Part shown: one piece after another, positions 1 through 7,099 of the stretch
How positions within the stretch are numbered: the first letter of the stretch is position 1
Layout: each line of letters begins with the position of its first letter
Source of the DNA: an uncultured Pelagibacteraceae bacterium
Lineage (GTDB): Bacteria; Pseudomonadota; Alphaproteobacteria; Pelagibacterales; AG-422-B15
Reading direction: 5' to 3'
DNA: 64,000 nt
NCBI GenBank assembly: GCA_902622985.1
Contig: CACNSH010000005.1
Span: 1-64,000, forward strand
Notes under the pieces: model-generated
What the model saw: only the letters and a program-made list of their open reading frames with translations
The model's database searches: none
What the model was told of the DNA's origin: nothing
Made by a program: the position numbers and the translations under genes

Positions 1-1212
1 GTTAAGGTATTTTTTTAATTCTTCATCTTTGTTAAGTATTACCTCAAAATCTGTATTCGTTTTCCATACTTCCATTGCATTACGTTGAACTATCTTGTAC
101 GCATTTTCTCGCGATAAACCTTTTTGTGTCATTGCGAGCATTAAGCCTTCTGACATTGGCAATTTTTTTAATCTATCTAAATTAGTTTTCATATTTTTTG
201 GATATACAACAAGATTTGATATCACATTATTCATTCGTGAAAGTGCAAAGTCGATTATAATATTTGCATCTGGCGCCATTATTCTCTCTACACTTGAATG
301 TGATATGTCTCTTTCATGCCAAAGAGTAATATTTTCTAAAGCAGGAACCGTATAACCTCTAATTAGCCGTGCCAGTCCAGTTAAATTCTCAGTCAGAACT
401 GGATTTCTTTTGTGAGGCATCGCCGATGACCCCTTTTGACCTTTTGAAAAAAATTCTTCAACTTCTAAAACCTCAGTTCTTTGTAAATGTCTTATCTCAG
501 TAGCTAAACGTTCAATCGAACTTGCAATTACTGCAAGAGTATTAAAATATACTGCGTGACGATCTCTTGGAATTATTTGAGTTGAAATCGTTTCTGCTTT
601 CATGCCCAACTTTTTTGCGACGTACTGTTCAACACGTGGATCAATATTTGCATAATTGCCTACTGCGCCTGAAATCGCACAAATATTTATTTCTTCGATT
701 GCTTTTAGAAAACGCTTATGGTTCCTTTGAAATTCTGCATAAAAAGATGCCATTTTAACTCCAAAAGTTGTGGGTTCCGCATGAATCCCATGACTTCTTC
801 CAATGCAAGGTGTGTTCTTATGTTTTAATGCAATCTTTTTTAATGATTTTAGTAAATTTAATAGTTCCTTCTCAATTATGACTGAGGACTGTTTTAGTTG
901 AACATTAAAAGCCGTATCTAAAATATCTGAAGAAGTTAGACCTTGGTGAAGAAATCTTGCAGGTGGACCCGCGTATTCAGAAATTGTTGTTAAAAAAGCA
1001 ATTACATCGTGTTTCACTTTTTTTTCAATTTGATCAATTCTCTTTTCATTAATCTTTGCTTTTGATCTAATTTTTTTACTTGTTCCCTTAGGAACAGTTC
1101 CTAATTTCTCCATGGCTTCACAAGCATAGAGTTCAATATCAAGCCATATTTTAAATTTAGAGTTAGAGCTCCAAACGTCAGTCATCTCGGCTCTAGAATA
1201 ACGAGGGATCAT
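1..1212 (-). CDS. purB: Adenylosuccinate lyase (3' end missing at window edge)
   Basis: PurB acts twice in cytosolic purine synthesis: it releases fumarate from SAICAR and from adenylosuccinate. Reading the minus strand from the ATG at 1210-1212 gives 404 codons without a stop before the left window edge, so roughly the last 30 residues of a normal protein of about 430 are outside. The fumarase/aspartase-superfamily signature GSSAMPHKRNP is at residues 261-271 and the catalytic-His segment GRSHGIHAEP is near 138-147. The start gives the usual PurB beginning MIPRYSR. It lies 24 nt after map on the same strand and is probably the last gene of an sfsA-map-purB transcript. The family call is firm. 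Confidence 0.95.
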   Translation of the reverse strand, partial: MIPRYSRAEMTDVWSSNSKFKIWLDIELYACEAMEKLGTVPKGTSKKIRSKAKINEKRIDQIEKKVKHDVIAFLTTISEYAGPPARFLHQGLTSSDILDTAFNVQLKQSSVIIEKELLNLLKSLKKIALKHKNTPCIGRSHGIHAEPTTFGVKMASFYAEFQRNHKRFLKAIEEINICAISGAVGNYANIDPRVEQYVAKKLGMKAETISTQIIPRDRHAVYFNTLAVIASSIERLATEIRHLQRTEVLEVEEFFSKGQKGSSAMPHKRNPVLTENLTGLARLIRGYTVPALENITLWHERDISHSSVERIMAPDANIIIDFALSRMNNVISNLVVYPKNMKTNLDRLKKLPMSEGLMLAMTQKGLSRENAYKIVQRNAMEVWKTNTDFEVILNKDEELKKYLN

Positions 1213-1236
1213 ATAAGTATGTTTTTAATCTTTAAT

Positions 1237-2007
1237 TTAAGGTTTATCAAGCCCAGCAGGTGATTTTGTAAAAATTTCTACACCATCGTTGGTAATGCCA
1301 ATGCTGTGCTCAAATTGTGCTGACAAACTTTTATCTTTTGTAACAGCCGTCCAACCATCGCCTAACATTCTAACATCATATTTTCCAAAATTTATCATCG
1401 GCTCCACTGTAAAAAACATTCCTGGTTCAATTTTCTCACCTTTACCTTTATCCCCGTAGTGAAGAATGTTTGGAAACTCATGAAAAACTTTTCCTAGTCC
1501 ATGACCACAAAAATCACGAACAACACTGTAGTTTTGTTTTTCGGCATATGTTTGAATTGCATGGCCAATATCGCCTAATGTTGCATCAGGTTGAGCAGCA
1601 TTGATGCCTTCATGCATTGCATGAAAAGTGCAATCAATTAATTTTTGTGCTTTGGCATTTATCTTGCCAACAGGAAACATGCGGCTTGTATCGCCATGCC
1701 AGCCATCAACAATTACTGTTACATCGATATTTACAATATCTCCATTTTCTAAAATTCTTGATGAAGGAATTCCATGACATATTACGTGATTAATTGAAGT
1801 ACAGATTGACTTAGGATAACCCTTATAAAATAAAGGGGCAATCAGGCCTCCATGACGGACTATATAATCAAATGCAATATTATCTAACTCTTCAGTGGAA
1901 ACGCCAGGCTTTACTTTTTCAACAAGAAGATCCAATGTAGATGCTGCAAGATTACCTGCTTTTCGCATCCCTTCAAAATCATCAGAGCTATGAATTGTGT
2001 TATTCAA
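1237..2007 (-). CDS. map: Methionine aminopeptidase, type I
   Basis: Removes the N-terminal Met from nascent proteins; a cytosolic dinuclear-metal enzyme. All five metal ligands and the catalytic His are visible: H78 (CHGIP), D95 (NIDV), D106 (HGDTSR), H169 (GHGLG), E202 (VEPM) and E233 (QFEHS). At 256 residues it is the plain type Ia length with no N-terminal Zn domain. Its ATG overlaps the sfsA stop by 4 nt (ATGA at 2004-2007), which indicates translational coupling, and purB follows 24 nt downstream. Confidence 0.97.
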   Translation of the reverse strand: MNNTIHSSDDFEGMRKAGNLAASTLDLLVEKVKPGVSTEELDNIAFDYIVRHGGLIAPLFYKGYPKSICTSINHVICHGIPSSRILENGDIVNIDVTVIVDGWHGDTSRMFPVGKINAKAQKLIDCTFHAMHEGINAAQPDATLGDIGHAIQTYAEKQNYSVVRDFCGHGLGKVFHEFPNILHYGDKGKGEKIEPGMFFTVEPMINFGKYDVRMLGDGWTAVTKDKSLSAQFEHSIGITNDGVEIFTKSPAGLDKP

Positions 2008-2705
2008 TTTAATATCTTTATTTTTTTATTAACACTTATACCATTTCTATCAAAAGAACAGTCATAACATAAAGGCTCAACACCCATTTTTTTAACCTTC
2101 TTAAAAGTATCTGCATATTTATTATCAATATCTGCAGCAATCTTAAACTTACTGCAATCGTCTCGTTGGACTAAGAAAAGCATGATCGCTCTAACAGACT
2201 TGGCTGGAAGAGTGGATAGCTCTATTAAGTGTTTTTGTCCTCTCTCAGTGACCGCATCAGGAAATTCTGCAATTGATTTATCTCTCGATAAAGTAACATT
2301 TTTAACTTCAACGTATATTTCTTCTTTTTTTGTTTGAACTAAGAAATCAATTCTAGAATTTTGTCCATATTTAACCTCTCTTTTGAATGATACTATTTTC
2401 CCCAGCTCTGAAATTTTGCCATTACTTATTGCTTCCTCTACAATTCGATTAGCTCGATGAGTATTTACTCCAACCATTGCCCCGTTTGATTGAATTGCTT
2501 CTAAAGTAAATTTTAGTTTTCGGTTAGGATCATCTGCTTCTGTTAAATAGACCAAATTATCTTTTTCGAGCAGCCCCATCATAGAACCTGTATTAGGACA
2601 ATGAGCTGTGACAATTTTTTTACTATCAAGTTGAACATCTACAAAAAATCTCTTATATCTCTTTATGAATTTACCAGTGAGGAAATTTTTCGAATTTTTT
2701 GACAT
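2004..2705 (-). CDS. sfsA: SfsA-family protein (sugar fermentation stimulation homologue)
   Basis: The 233-residue protein has the SfsA hallmarks: an N-terminal region with IKRYKRFFVDV, the AHCPNTGSMMGL segment near residues 34-45, and a nuclease-like core (RIDFLV, YVEVKNVTL) resembling PD-(D/E)XK folds. Its biochemical role is not settled; the E. coli homologue was described as a DNA-binding protein that stimulates maltose metabolism genes. The start codon is only 6 bp from the divergent CinA-type gene, both inside one palindrome, so its promoter must lie inside that neighbour. It overlaps map by 4 nt. Confidence 0.93.
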   Translation of the reverse strand: MSKNSKNFLTGKFIKRYKRFFVDVQLDSKKIVTAHCPNTGSMMGLLEKDNLVYLTEADDPNRKLKFTLEAIQSNGAMVGVNTHRANRIVEEAISNGKISELGKIVSFKREVKYGQNSRIDFLVQTKKEEIYVEVKNVTLSRDKSIAEFPDAVTERGQKHLIELSTLPAKSVRAIMLFLVQRDDCSKFKIAADIDNKYADTFKKVKKMGVEPLCYDCSFDRNGISVNKKIKILN

Positions 2706-2714
2706 AAGCTTATG
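2703..2714. repeat. 12-bp perfect palindrome containing two divergent start codons
   Basis: CATAAGCTTATG reads the same on both strands. The left CAT is the sfsA start codon on the minus strand and the right ATG starts the CinA-type gene. Only AAGCTT lies between them, so neither gene has room for its own ribosome binding site or promoter in the gap. This is seen directly; a regulatory meaning is not shown. Confidence 0.9.
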
Positions 2715-3434
2715 AAAGCATCATTGATTATTATAGGTAATGAAATTTTATCAGGTCGTACACAAGATAAGAATCTATCATATCTTGCAAATTGGTTGAA
2801 TGAAATAGGTATTCAATTAACAGAAGTCAGAGTAATTCGTGACGAAGAGGATGTAATTGTTGAGACAGTTAACCATTTAAGAAAAACTTATGACTATGTG
2901 TTTACCACTGGCGGTATTGGGCCAACACACGACGACATCACCTCAGAGTCTATTGCTAAAGCATTTTCTGTTGATTTGGAAATAAATCAAGGAGCGCTCT
3001 CAATATTAAAAGAGTATTATAAAGATGGAGAGCTCACAGAAGCTCGAATGAAAATGACTAAGATGCCCGTTGGCTCAGAGCTCATTGAAAATCCAGTCAG
3101 TAGAGCGCCAGGGTTTAAAATGGACAATGTATTTGTTTTGGCAGGTATACCAGGAATTATGCAAGGAATGTTGGAGGGGGCGCGTCAATTCCTAAAGAAG
3201 GGGGATGTAGTAAAATCTAAATCAGTCGATATTTTTACTCCTGAAAGCAATGTGGCCGAGATACTTACTAACCTGCAGGATAAATATAGCTCTGTTGAAA
3301 TAGGGAGTTATCCATTTAGCAAGGAAAATAGATTTGGAACATCAATTGTTATGCGTTCAACGAGCGATGATCAGCTGTCAAAATGTGATACAGAATTGAA
3401 GGGATTAGTTAAAAATTATGATACAAAGTATTAA
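2712..3434 (+). CDS. CinA-type molybdopterin-binding-domain protein
   Basis: The 240-residue protein matches the N-terminal domain of CinA (COG1058, MoCF/MoaB-like fold): IIIGNEILSGRTQDKN at residues 6-21 and TGGIGPTHDDIT at 66-77. In full CinA this domain is associated with ADP-ribose pyrophosphatase activity and is followed by a nicotinamide-mononucleotide deamidase domain. That second domain is absent here and no pncC gene is visible nearby. Such stand-alone forms are common in alphaproteobacteria, so this is probably natural and not a truncation. It is divergent from sfsA with a 6-bp gap. A role in pyridine nucleotide repair is inferred from the family only. Confidence 0.85.
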   Translation: MKASLIIIGNEILSGRTQDKNLSYLANWLNEIGIQLTEVRVIRDEEDVIVETVNHLRKTYDYVFTTGGIGPTHDDITSESIAKAFSVDLEINQGALSILKEYYKDGELTEARMKMTKMPVGSELIENPVSRAPGFKMDNVFVLAGIPGIMQGMLEGARQFLKKGDVVKSKSVDIFTPESNVAEILTNLQDKYSSVEIGSYPFSKENRFGTSIVMRSTSDDQLSKCDTELKGLVKNYDTKY

Positions 3435-3541
3435 TAATTTTTATCCACAAATCTCTAAGTAATTGATTTAATTAATTATTATTATTTTTTTAATATTTAC
3501 TTAAGAAAGATTCTCAATAATAATTGCCTAATTTTATAAAA

Positions 3542-3558
3542 TTAAGGGGAAAATAAAC
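3542..3558 (+). promoter_or_regulatory. Strong ribosome binding site before proteorhodopsin
   Basis: The 17 nt before the ATG contain AAGGGGAAAA, a purine-rich Shine-Dalgarno-like block about 8-10 nt upstream of the start, stronger than at most genes in this window. The preceding 100 nt (3435-3541) are extremely AT-rich. TATAAA occurs at 3535-3540, but it is too close to the start for an ordinary leader, so no promoter is called. Confidence 0.55.
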
Positions 3559-4251
3559 ATGAAAGTATTAATGCTAAATCCCGGAGATCACGTTGCGATT
3601 TCGTTTTGGTTGATCTCTATGGCCATGGTTGCCGCTACTGCTTTCTTCTTTCTTGAAAGAGATCGTGTAGCAGCTAAATGGAAAACGTCCCTTACAGTAG
3701 CTGGTTTGGTTACTGGTATTGCGGCGTGGCACTACTTCTACATGAGAGGCGTATGGGTTGCTACTGGTGACTCACCAACAGTCCTTCGTTACATTGACTG
3801 GTTGATTACTGTGCCTCTACAAATCGTAGAATTCTATGTAATTCTTGCAGCGATGACTGCTGTCGCTTCAAGCCTTTTCTGGAGACTATTAATTGCATCA
3901 ATAATTATGCTTGTCTTTGGTTACATGGGTGAAACTGGAGCGATGAATGTAACTCTAGCCTTCGTAATAGGTATGGCTGGATGGTTATATATCATCTACG
4001 AGGTTTTTGCAGGTGAAGCAAGCAAGGCAAGTGCTGGTAGTGGAAACGCTGCTGGTCAGACTGCATTTAACGCATTGAGATTAATTGTTACAGTAGGATG
4101 GGCAATTTATCCAATTGGTTATGCTGTAGGTTACTTCGGTGGCGGCGTCGACGCTGGTTCATTGAACTTAATCTATAACCTTGCAGACTTTGTTAATAAA
4201 ATTGCATTTGGTATGGCTATTTATGTAGCTGCAGTATCAGACAGCAACTAA
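3559..4251 (+). CDS. Proteorhodopsin, blue-tuned light-driven proton pump
   Basis: A seven-helix retinal protein of the inner membrane that pumps protons outward in light. Visible residues: retinal Schiff-base Lys K214 (DFVNKIAFG), primary acceptor D80 with T84 and donor E91 (the D-T-E set of proton-pumping proteorhodopsins) in RYIDWLITVPLQIVE, R77, and H58, which matches the conserved His that partners the acceptor. The spectral-tuning position is Gln (Q88, equivalent to 105 in the SAR86 green protein), predicting blue absorption. At 230 residues the protein starts almost directly with helix A and shows no cleavable signal peptide, unlike many marine homologues. It is followed by a strong terminator, so it is probably monocistronic. 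No retinal or carotenoid biosynthesis gene lies in the window. Its GC is clearly higher than that of the neighbours (59 of 120 bases at 3661-3780). Confidence 0.98.
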   Translation: MKVLMLNPGDHVAISFWLISMAMVAATAFFFLERDRVAAKWKTSLTVAGLVTGIAAWHYFYMRGVWVATGDSPTVLRYIDWLITVPLQIVEFYVILAAMTAVASSLFWRLLIASIIMLVFGYMGETGAMNVTLAFVIGMAGWLYIIYEVFAGEASKASAGSGNAAGQTAFNALRLIVTVGWAIYPIGYAVGYFGGGVDAGSLNLIYNLADFVNKIAFGMAIYVAAVSDSN

Positions 4252-4275
4252 TTAACTGCAAAGTAAATAATAAAG

Positions 4276-4302
4276 AAGGGGCCTTCGGGCCCCTTTTTTT
4301 TA
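4276..4302 (+). terminator. Rho-independent terminator after proteorhodopsin
   Basis: An 8-bp stem AAGGGGCC / GGCCCCTT (4276-4283 and 4288-4295) closes a stable TTCG tetraloop and runs into eight T's (4294-4301). It is the clearest intrinsic terminator in the window and isolates the proteorhodopsin transcript from tRNA-Leu. Confidence 0.95.
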
Positions 4303-4312
4303 TCCATTGTTA

Positions 4313-4326
4313 AAGTTCTGGAACTT
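4313..4326. repeat. Small dyad upstream of tRNA-Leu
   Basis: AAGTTC-TG-GAACTT is a perfect inverted repeat with 6-bp arms. It lies 32-45 nt upstream of the tRNA, near where a -35 element would fall for the TATAAA at 4342-4347. It could be an operator or chance. Confidence 0.3.
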
Positions 4327-4357
4327 AATTACACATAGAGTTATAAATTATTGTATT

Positions 4358-4445
4358 GGCCTCATGGCGGAATTGGTAGACGCAAAGGACTTAAAATCCT
4401 TTGGGATTTATTCCCGTCCCGGTTCGAGTCCGGGTGAGGCCACCA
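4358..4445 (+). tRNA. tRNA-Leu (anticodon TAA)
   Basis: An 88-nt tRNA with a long variable arm. The acceptor arms GGCCTCA and TGAGGCC pair fully, the discriminator is A and CCA is encoded (4443-4445). The anticodon loop is CTTAAAA, giving anticodon TAA, which reads TTA, a common codon in this genome. TATAAA at 4342-4347 is a possible -10 element. Confidence 0.97.
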
Positions 4446-4503
4446 AATGTTAAGATAATTTTTATCAGTGTTATTAAATAAATTTTGGTTATAATCATAC
4501 TTT

Positions 4504-5391
4504 ATGAAATATCTTAGAACTTTTATTTGCTCGATCTTTGGTATCTTTTTGTTAATAGGTATTTCAAATGCCTCTAATTTAGAAAATAGAGTTACTTCAT
4601 ATTTTAATGGTCTTGCTAATAGCTTAGGTACAAGTGTCTCTTCATTCTTAGGAGAAAATAGTAGAGTTAAGTATCTTGATTTAAATTTGGGCGTACAAGA
4701 GCATTTTAAGCCAACAATATCACTTACTAATGTGAATATGATTTCTGAGTATGGTAATAGCACAATATTTAATCAGAACTCTCTAAACCTTCATAACAAT
4801 GACCAAACAATCAATTTAGGAATTGGTCACAGAACTCTACTTAATGATGACAAAGTTTTATTTGGATTGAATGTATTCTTTGATTATGCATTTGATGACG
4901 CACATCAGAGAAATGGAGCGGGCCTTGAGGTATTAAGTAGTGTCTTTGATTTGAGATCCAATATTTATGATGCCACATCAGGTATCGAAACTGTTTCGAC
5001 AGGAAAAGATGAAGAGGCGATGGACGGATGGGATATGCGACTTGACTATCATTTACCTATTAAAGTAAATGCGAGATTGTTTGCAGGATTATTTGAATTT
5101 GAAAATGCAGCTGGTTCTTATGAATTAGAAGGTGAGAAGTACGGTCTTAATGTAATTGGTAACAATCTCGATTTAGAAATTGGATATATCGATGACAATA
5201 AAACAGGTGATGGTTCATTTGCAAATTTAAGCTATGTTATTCCTCTTGGAAATAGTAGAACTTTTTCAAATGACACGTCTAATTATTTTGAATATGTCTC
5301 AGTTGCTGAAAGATTGTATGAACCAGTAAAGCGGGAAAATAAAATAAAAGTTGTAACAACAACATTAAATGTAAAAGCGAGTGGATTTTAA
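4504..5391 (+). CDS. Intimin/invasin-type (inverse autotransporter) beta-barrel without passenger
   Basis: A 295-residue exported protein. Residues 1-23 form a signal peptide (MKYLRTF, hydrophobic core, cleavage probably after SNA). Residues about 100-250 read like the inverse-autotransporter beta-domain of intimin and invasin: INLGIGHRTLL, VLFGLNVFFDYAF near 118-130, HQRNGAGLEV near 134-143, NIYDATSG, DGWDMRLDYHLP and a final LSYVIPLG. The C-terminal RLYEPVKRENKI (270-281) resembles the conserved segment where the barrel of intimin-like proteins hands over to the passenger, yet the protein ends 14 residues later with no Ig-like or lectin domains. A secreted protein is encoded in the same frame after TAA-ATT. 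The family call comes from pattern recognition, so a profile search is needed; another outer-membrane barrel family is the alternative. Confidence 0.72.
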   Translation: MKYLRTFICSIFGIFLLIGISNASNLENRVTSYFNGLANSLGTSVSSFLGENSRVKYLDLNLGVQEHFKPTISLTNVNMISEYGNSTIFNQNSLNLHNNDQTINLGIGHRTLLNDDKVLFGLNVFFDYAFDDAHQRNGAGLEVLSSVFDLRSNIYDATSGIETVSTGKDEEAMDGWDMRLDYHLPIKVNARLFAGLFEFENAAGSYELEGEKYGLNVIGNNLDLEIGYIDDNKTGDGSFANLSYVIPLGNSRTFSNDTSNYFEYVSVAERLYEPVKRENKIKVVTTTLNVKASGF

Positions 5392-5394
5392 ATT

Positions 5395-6255
5395 ATGGCA
5401 AAGTTAACTGTAAAACACCTATATTTAATTATAGTTATGAGCCTCTCAGCCACATATTATTCTCATGCTGATAGCCACGTTGATAGTTGCACAATCACAG
5501 GAGGTATATACGACAAGACTCAAGTGATTGACAATGGATATTGTGCAAGCGCACCAGCTGCTTATGAAATTATTGCATATGAATTGTATTTATGTACTAG
5601 TGAACCAACTGCTCCTACTACAACAGCAGTGATGGATTTATCCAGTTGTTACAAAAACTGGGAATTAAGTTCAGGGGCAACTCTTTCCGTTCAACAGAAC
5701 GCTACTGTAGATGTTCCAGGCACAATGACTCGGCCTCCAAATGGTACTTACACGCATGGAGTTATGTTGATTGATAATTCGTTTGGAATAACTGCTTCAT
5801 TACAATTTGATGAAGCGGTCACAGATCAGGACGGTAATTCTGGTGTTTATTGTGGAACAAAAAGTGGTTCTGGCACATATGGTACAGGAGCAGTCCCATC
5901 GGGTACTTCTGAGTGTGGAGCTTCAGAAATAACTGCAGGAAAATTTACTGAATTGTTAACTAGTTTTGATAGTGGGTCTTTTCAGGGAACCGCAGAAGGA
6001 GAAAATCTTAATGGAACTTCAGCAAGTATTAAGGGCTATTTAATAGATACGAATTCTTATTTAGCAGAAAATGATGCGGATGTTGATAAACTTATTGGTG
6101 CAGCCACCTTTGCATCGCCAGTAAATTTTACAGAGTCTACAACTACAATTACAATGTCATTCAATGTAGGAGAAGGTATGTCAATGTATAACAATGGTGC
6201 AAATAGAATTGTTTTTGGCAGCGGTCCTTTTCAGGCAGTTATATCTACAGATTAA
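5395..6255 (+). CDS. Secreted Cys-containing protein, family not recognised
   Basis: A 286-residue protein with a signal peptide (hydrophobic segment LYLIIVMSLSA, likely cleavage after SHA at 25). The mature part is rich in Thr, Ser, Gly and Asn and has six cysteines (32, 50, 67, 85, 153, 174), enough for three disulfides. Alternating hydrophobic residues suggest a beta-rich extracellular fold. No catalytic motif, lipobox or membrane anchor is seen. It begins 3 nt after the stop of the barrel gene and in the same reading frame (TAA ATT ATG), so the two are surely co-transcribed. An adhesin, surface-layer or pilin-like subunit exposed with the help of the barrel is conceivable but only inferred from context. 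Its stop shares bases with the convergent nadK stop (TTAA at 6252-6255). Confidence 0.75.
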   Translation: MAKLTVKHLYLIIVMSLSATYYSHADSHVDSCTITGGIYDKTQVIDNGYCASAPAAYEIIAYELYLCTSEPTAPTTTAVMDLSSCYKNWELSSGATLSVQQNATVDVPGTMTRPPNGTYTHGVMLIDNSFGITASLQFDEAVTDQDGNSGVYCGTKSGSGTYGTGAVPSGTSECGASEITAGKFTELLTSFDSGSFQGTAEGENLNGTSASIKGYLIDTNSYLAENDADVDKLIGAATFASPVNFTESTTTITMSFNVGEGMSMYNNGANRIVFGSGPFQAVISTD

Positions 6256-7019
6256 AACTTAAATTGTTCATTTAATATTCGTTCATCAAAAGAATGGTCC
6301 TCATCAAATAGGAGCTCTACAACTTGATCTTTACTTTGATGCACTTCAACAGAACTTATGTCTCTAAACTCTGTGCTATCAGCAACAACACTTACGGGTC
6401 TTTTCTTACTTTCAATTACTTCAAATTTCACATTAGACTCATTATTTAGTATTGCCCCTTTCCATCTTCTTGGTCTGAAAGCACTTATCGGAGTTAATGC
6501 AAGAACATCTGCATTTATTGGAAGTATTGGACCATGAGCAGATAAGTTATAAGCTGTGCTTCCAGATGGTGTTGAAATTAATACACCATCACAGATAAGT
6601 TCATCTAACCTTACTTTTCCATCAACTGAAATTTTTATTTTTGATGCCTGATGTGTTTCTCTAAGTAATGAAACTTCGTTAATGGCAATCGCTTCATGAA
6701 TGGAGCCATCGATATTCATAGCTTTCATTATCAACGGAGATATTTTAATTGATTGCGATTGATTAATCCTATTTATTAAATTATTTTCATTTGAAGAGTT
6801 CATAAGAAAGCCAACGCTGCCATAATTAAGACCAAATATTGGCAAGTGCTTATCCATATTAGATTTTATAGCCTCAAGCATAAAACCATCGCCACCTAAG
6901 ACCACTATTACATCAGCATTATCAAAGTCATTCTTACCATACTTATCTTCAAAGATCTTTTGTTGAGAACTTGCCTCATCACTGCTGGAAGCCAAAAAAA
7001 CTGGTTTATTCAAATTCAT
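6252..7019 (-). CDS. nadK: NAD kinase
   Basis: Makes NADP from NAD using ATP or polyphosphate in the cytosol. The 255-residue protein has the diagnostic GGDG at residues 42-45 (VVLGGDGFML) and the second conserved block ISTPSGSTAYNLSAHGP. It is encoded on the minus strand, convergent with the secreted-protein gene, with overlapping stop codons and no terminator between them. Its start is 80 bp from the divergent glpK start. Confidence 0.95.
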   Translation of the reverse strand: MNLNKPVFLASSSDEASSQQKIFEDKYGKNDFDNADVIVVLGGDGFMLEAIKSNMDKHLPIFGLNYGSVGFLMNSSNENNLINRINQSQSIKISPLIMKAMNIDGSIHEAIAINEVSLLRETHQASKIKISVDGKVRLDELICDGVLISTPSGSTAYNLSAHGPILPINADVLALTPISAFRPRRWKGAILNNESNVKFEVIESKKRPVSVVADSTEFRDISSVEVHQSKDQVVELLFDEDHSFDERILNEQFKF

Positions 7020-7099
7020 GGTTTTTTACCTACAAAAAAGTATTCCTTTATCCTAAAATCCTGTCTAATTGAACATAATTAATTAATTATTCTTATCTT

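Noticed and set aside
4313..4326. LexA-type operator upstream of tRNA-Leu
   Set aside because: The dyad AAGTTC-TG-GAACTT matches neither the alphaproteobacterial GTTC-N7-GTTC form nor the GAAC-N4-GTTC form.
4362..4763. Minus-strand frame of 133 codons over tRNA-Leu
   Set aside because: Its end reads through the antisense of the tRNA (PHPDSNRDG-type string), a well-known false translation, and it overlaps the signal peptide region of the real barrel gene.
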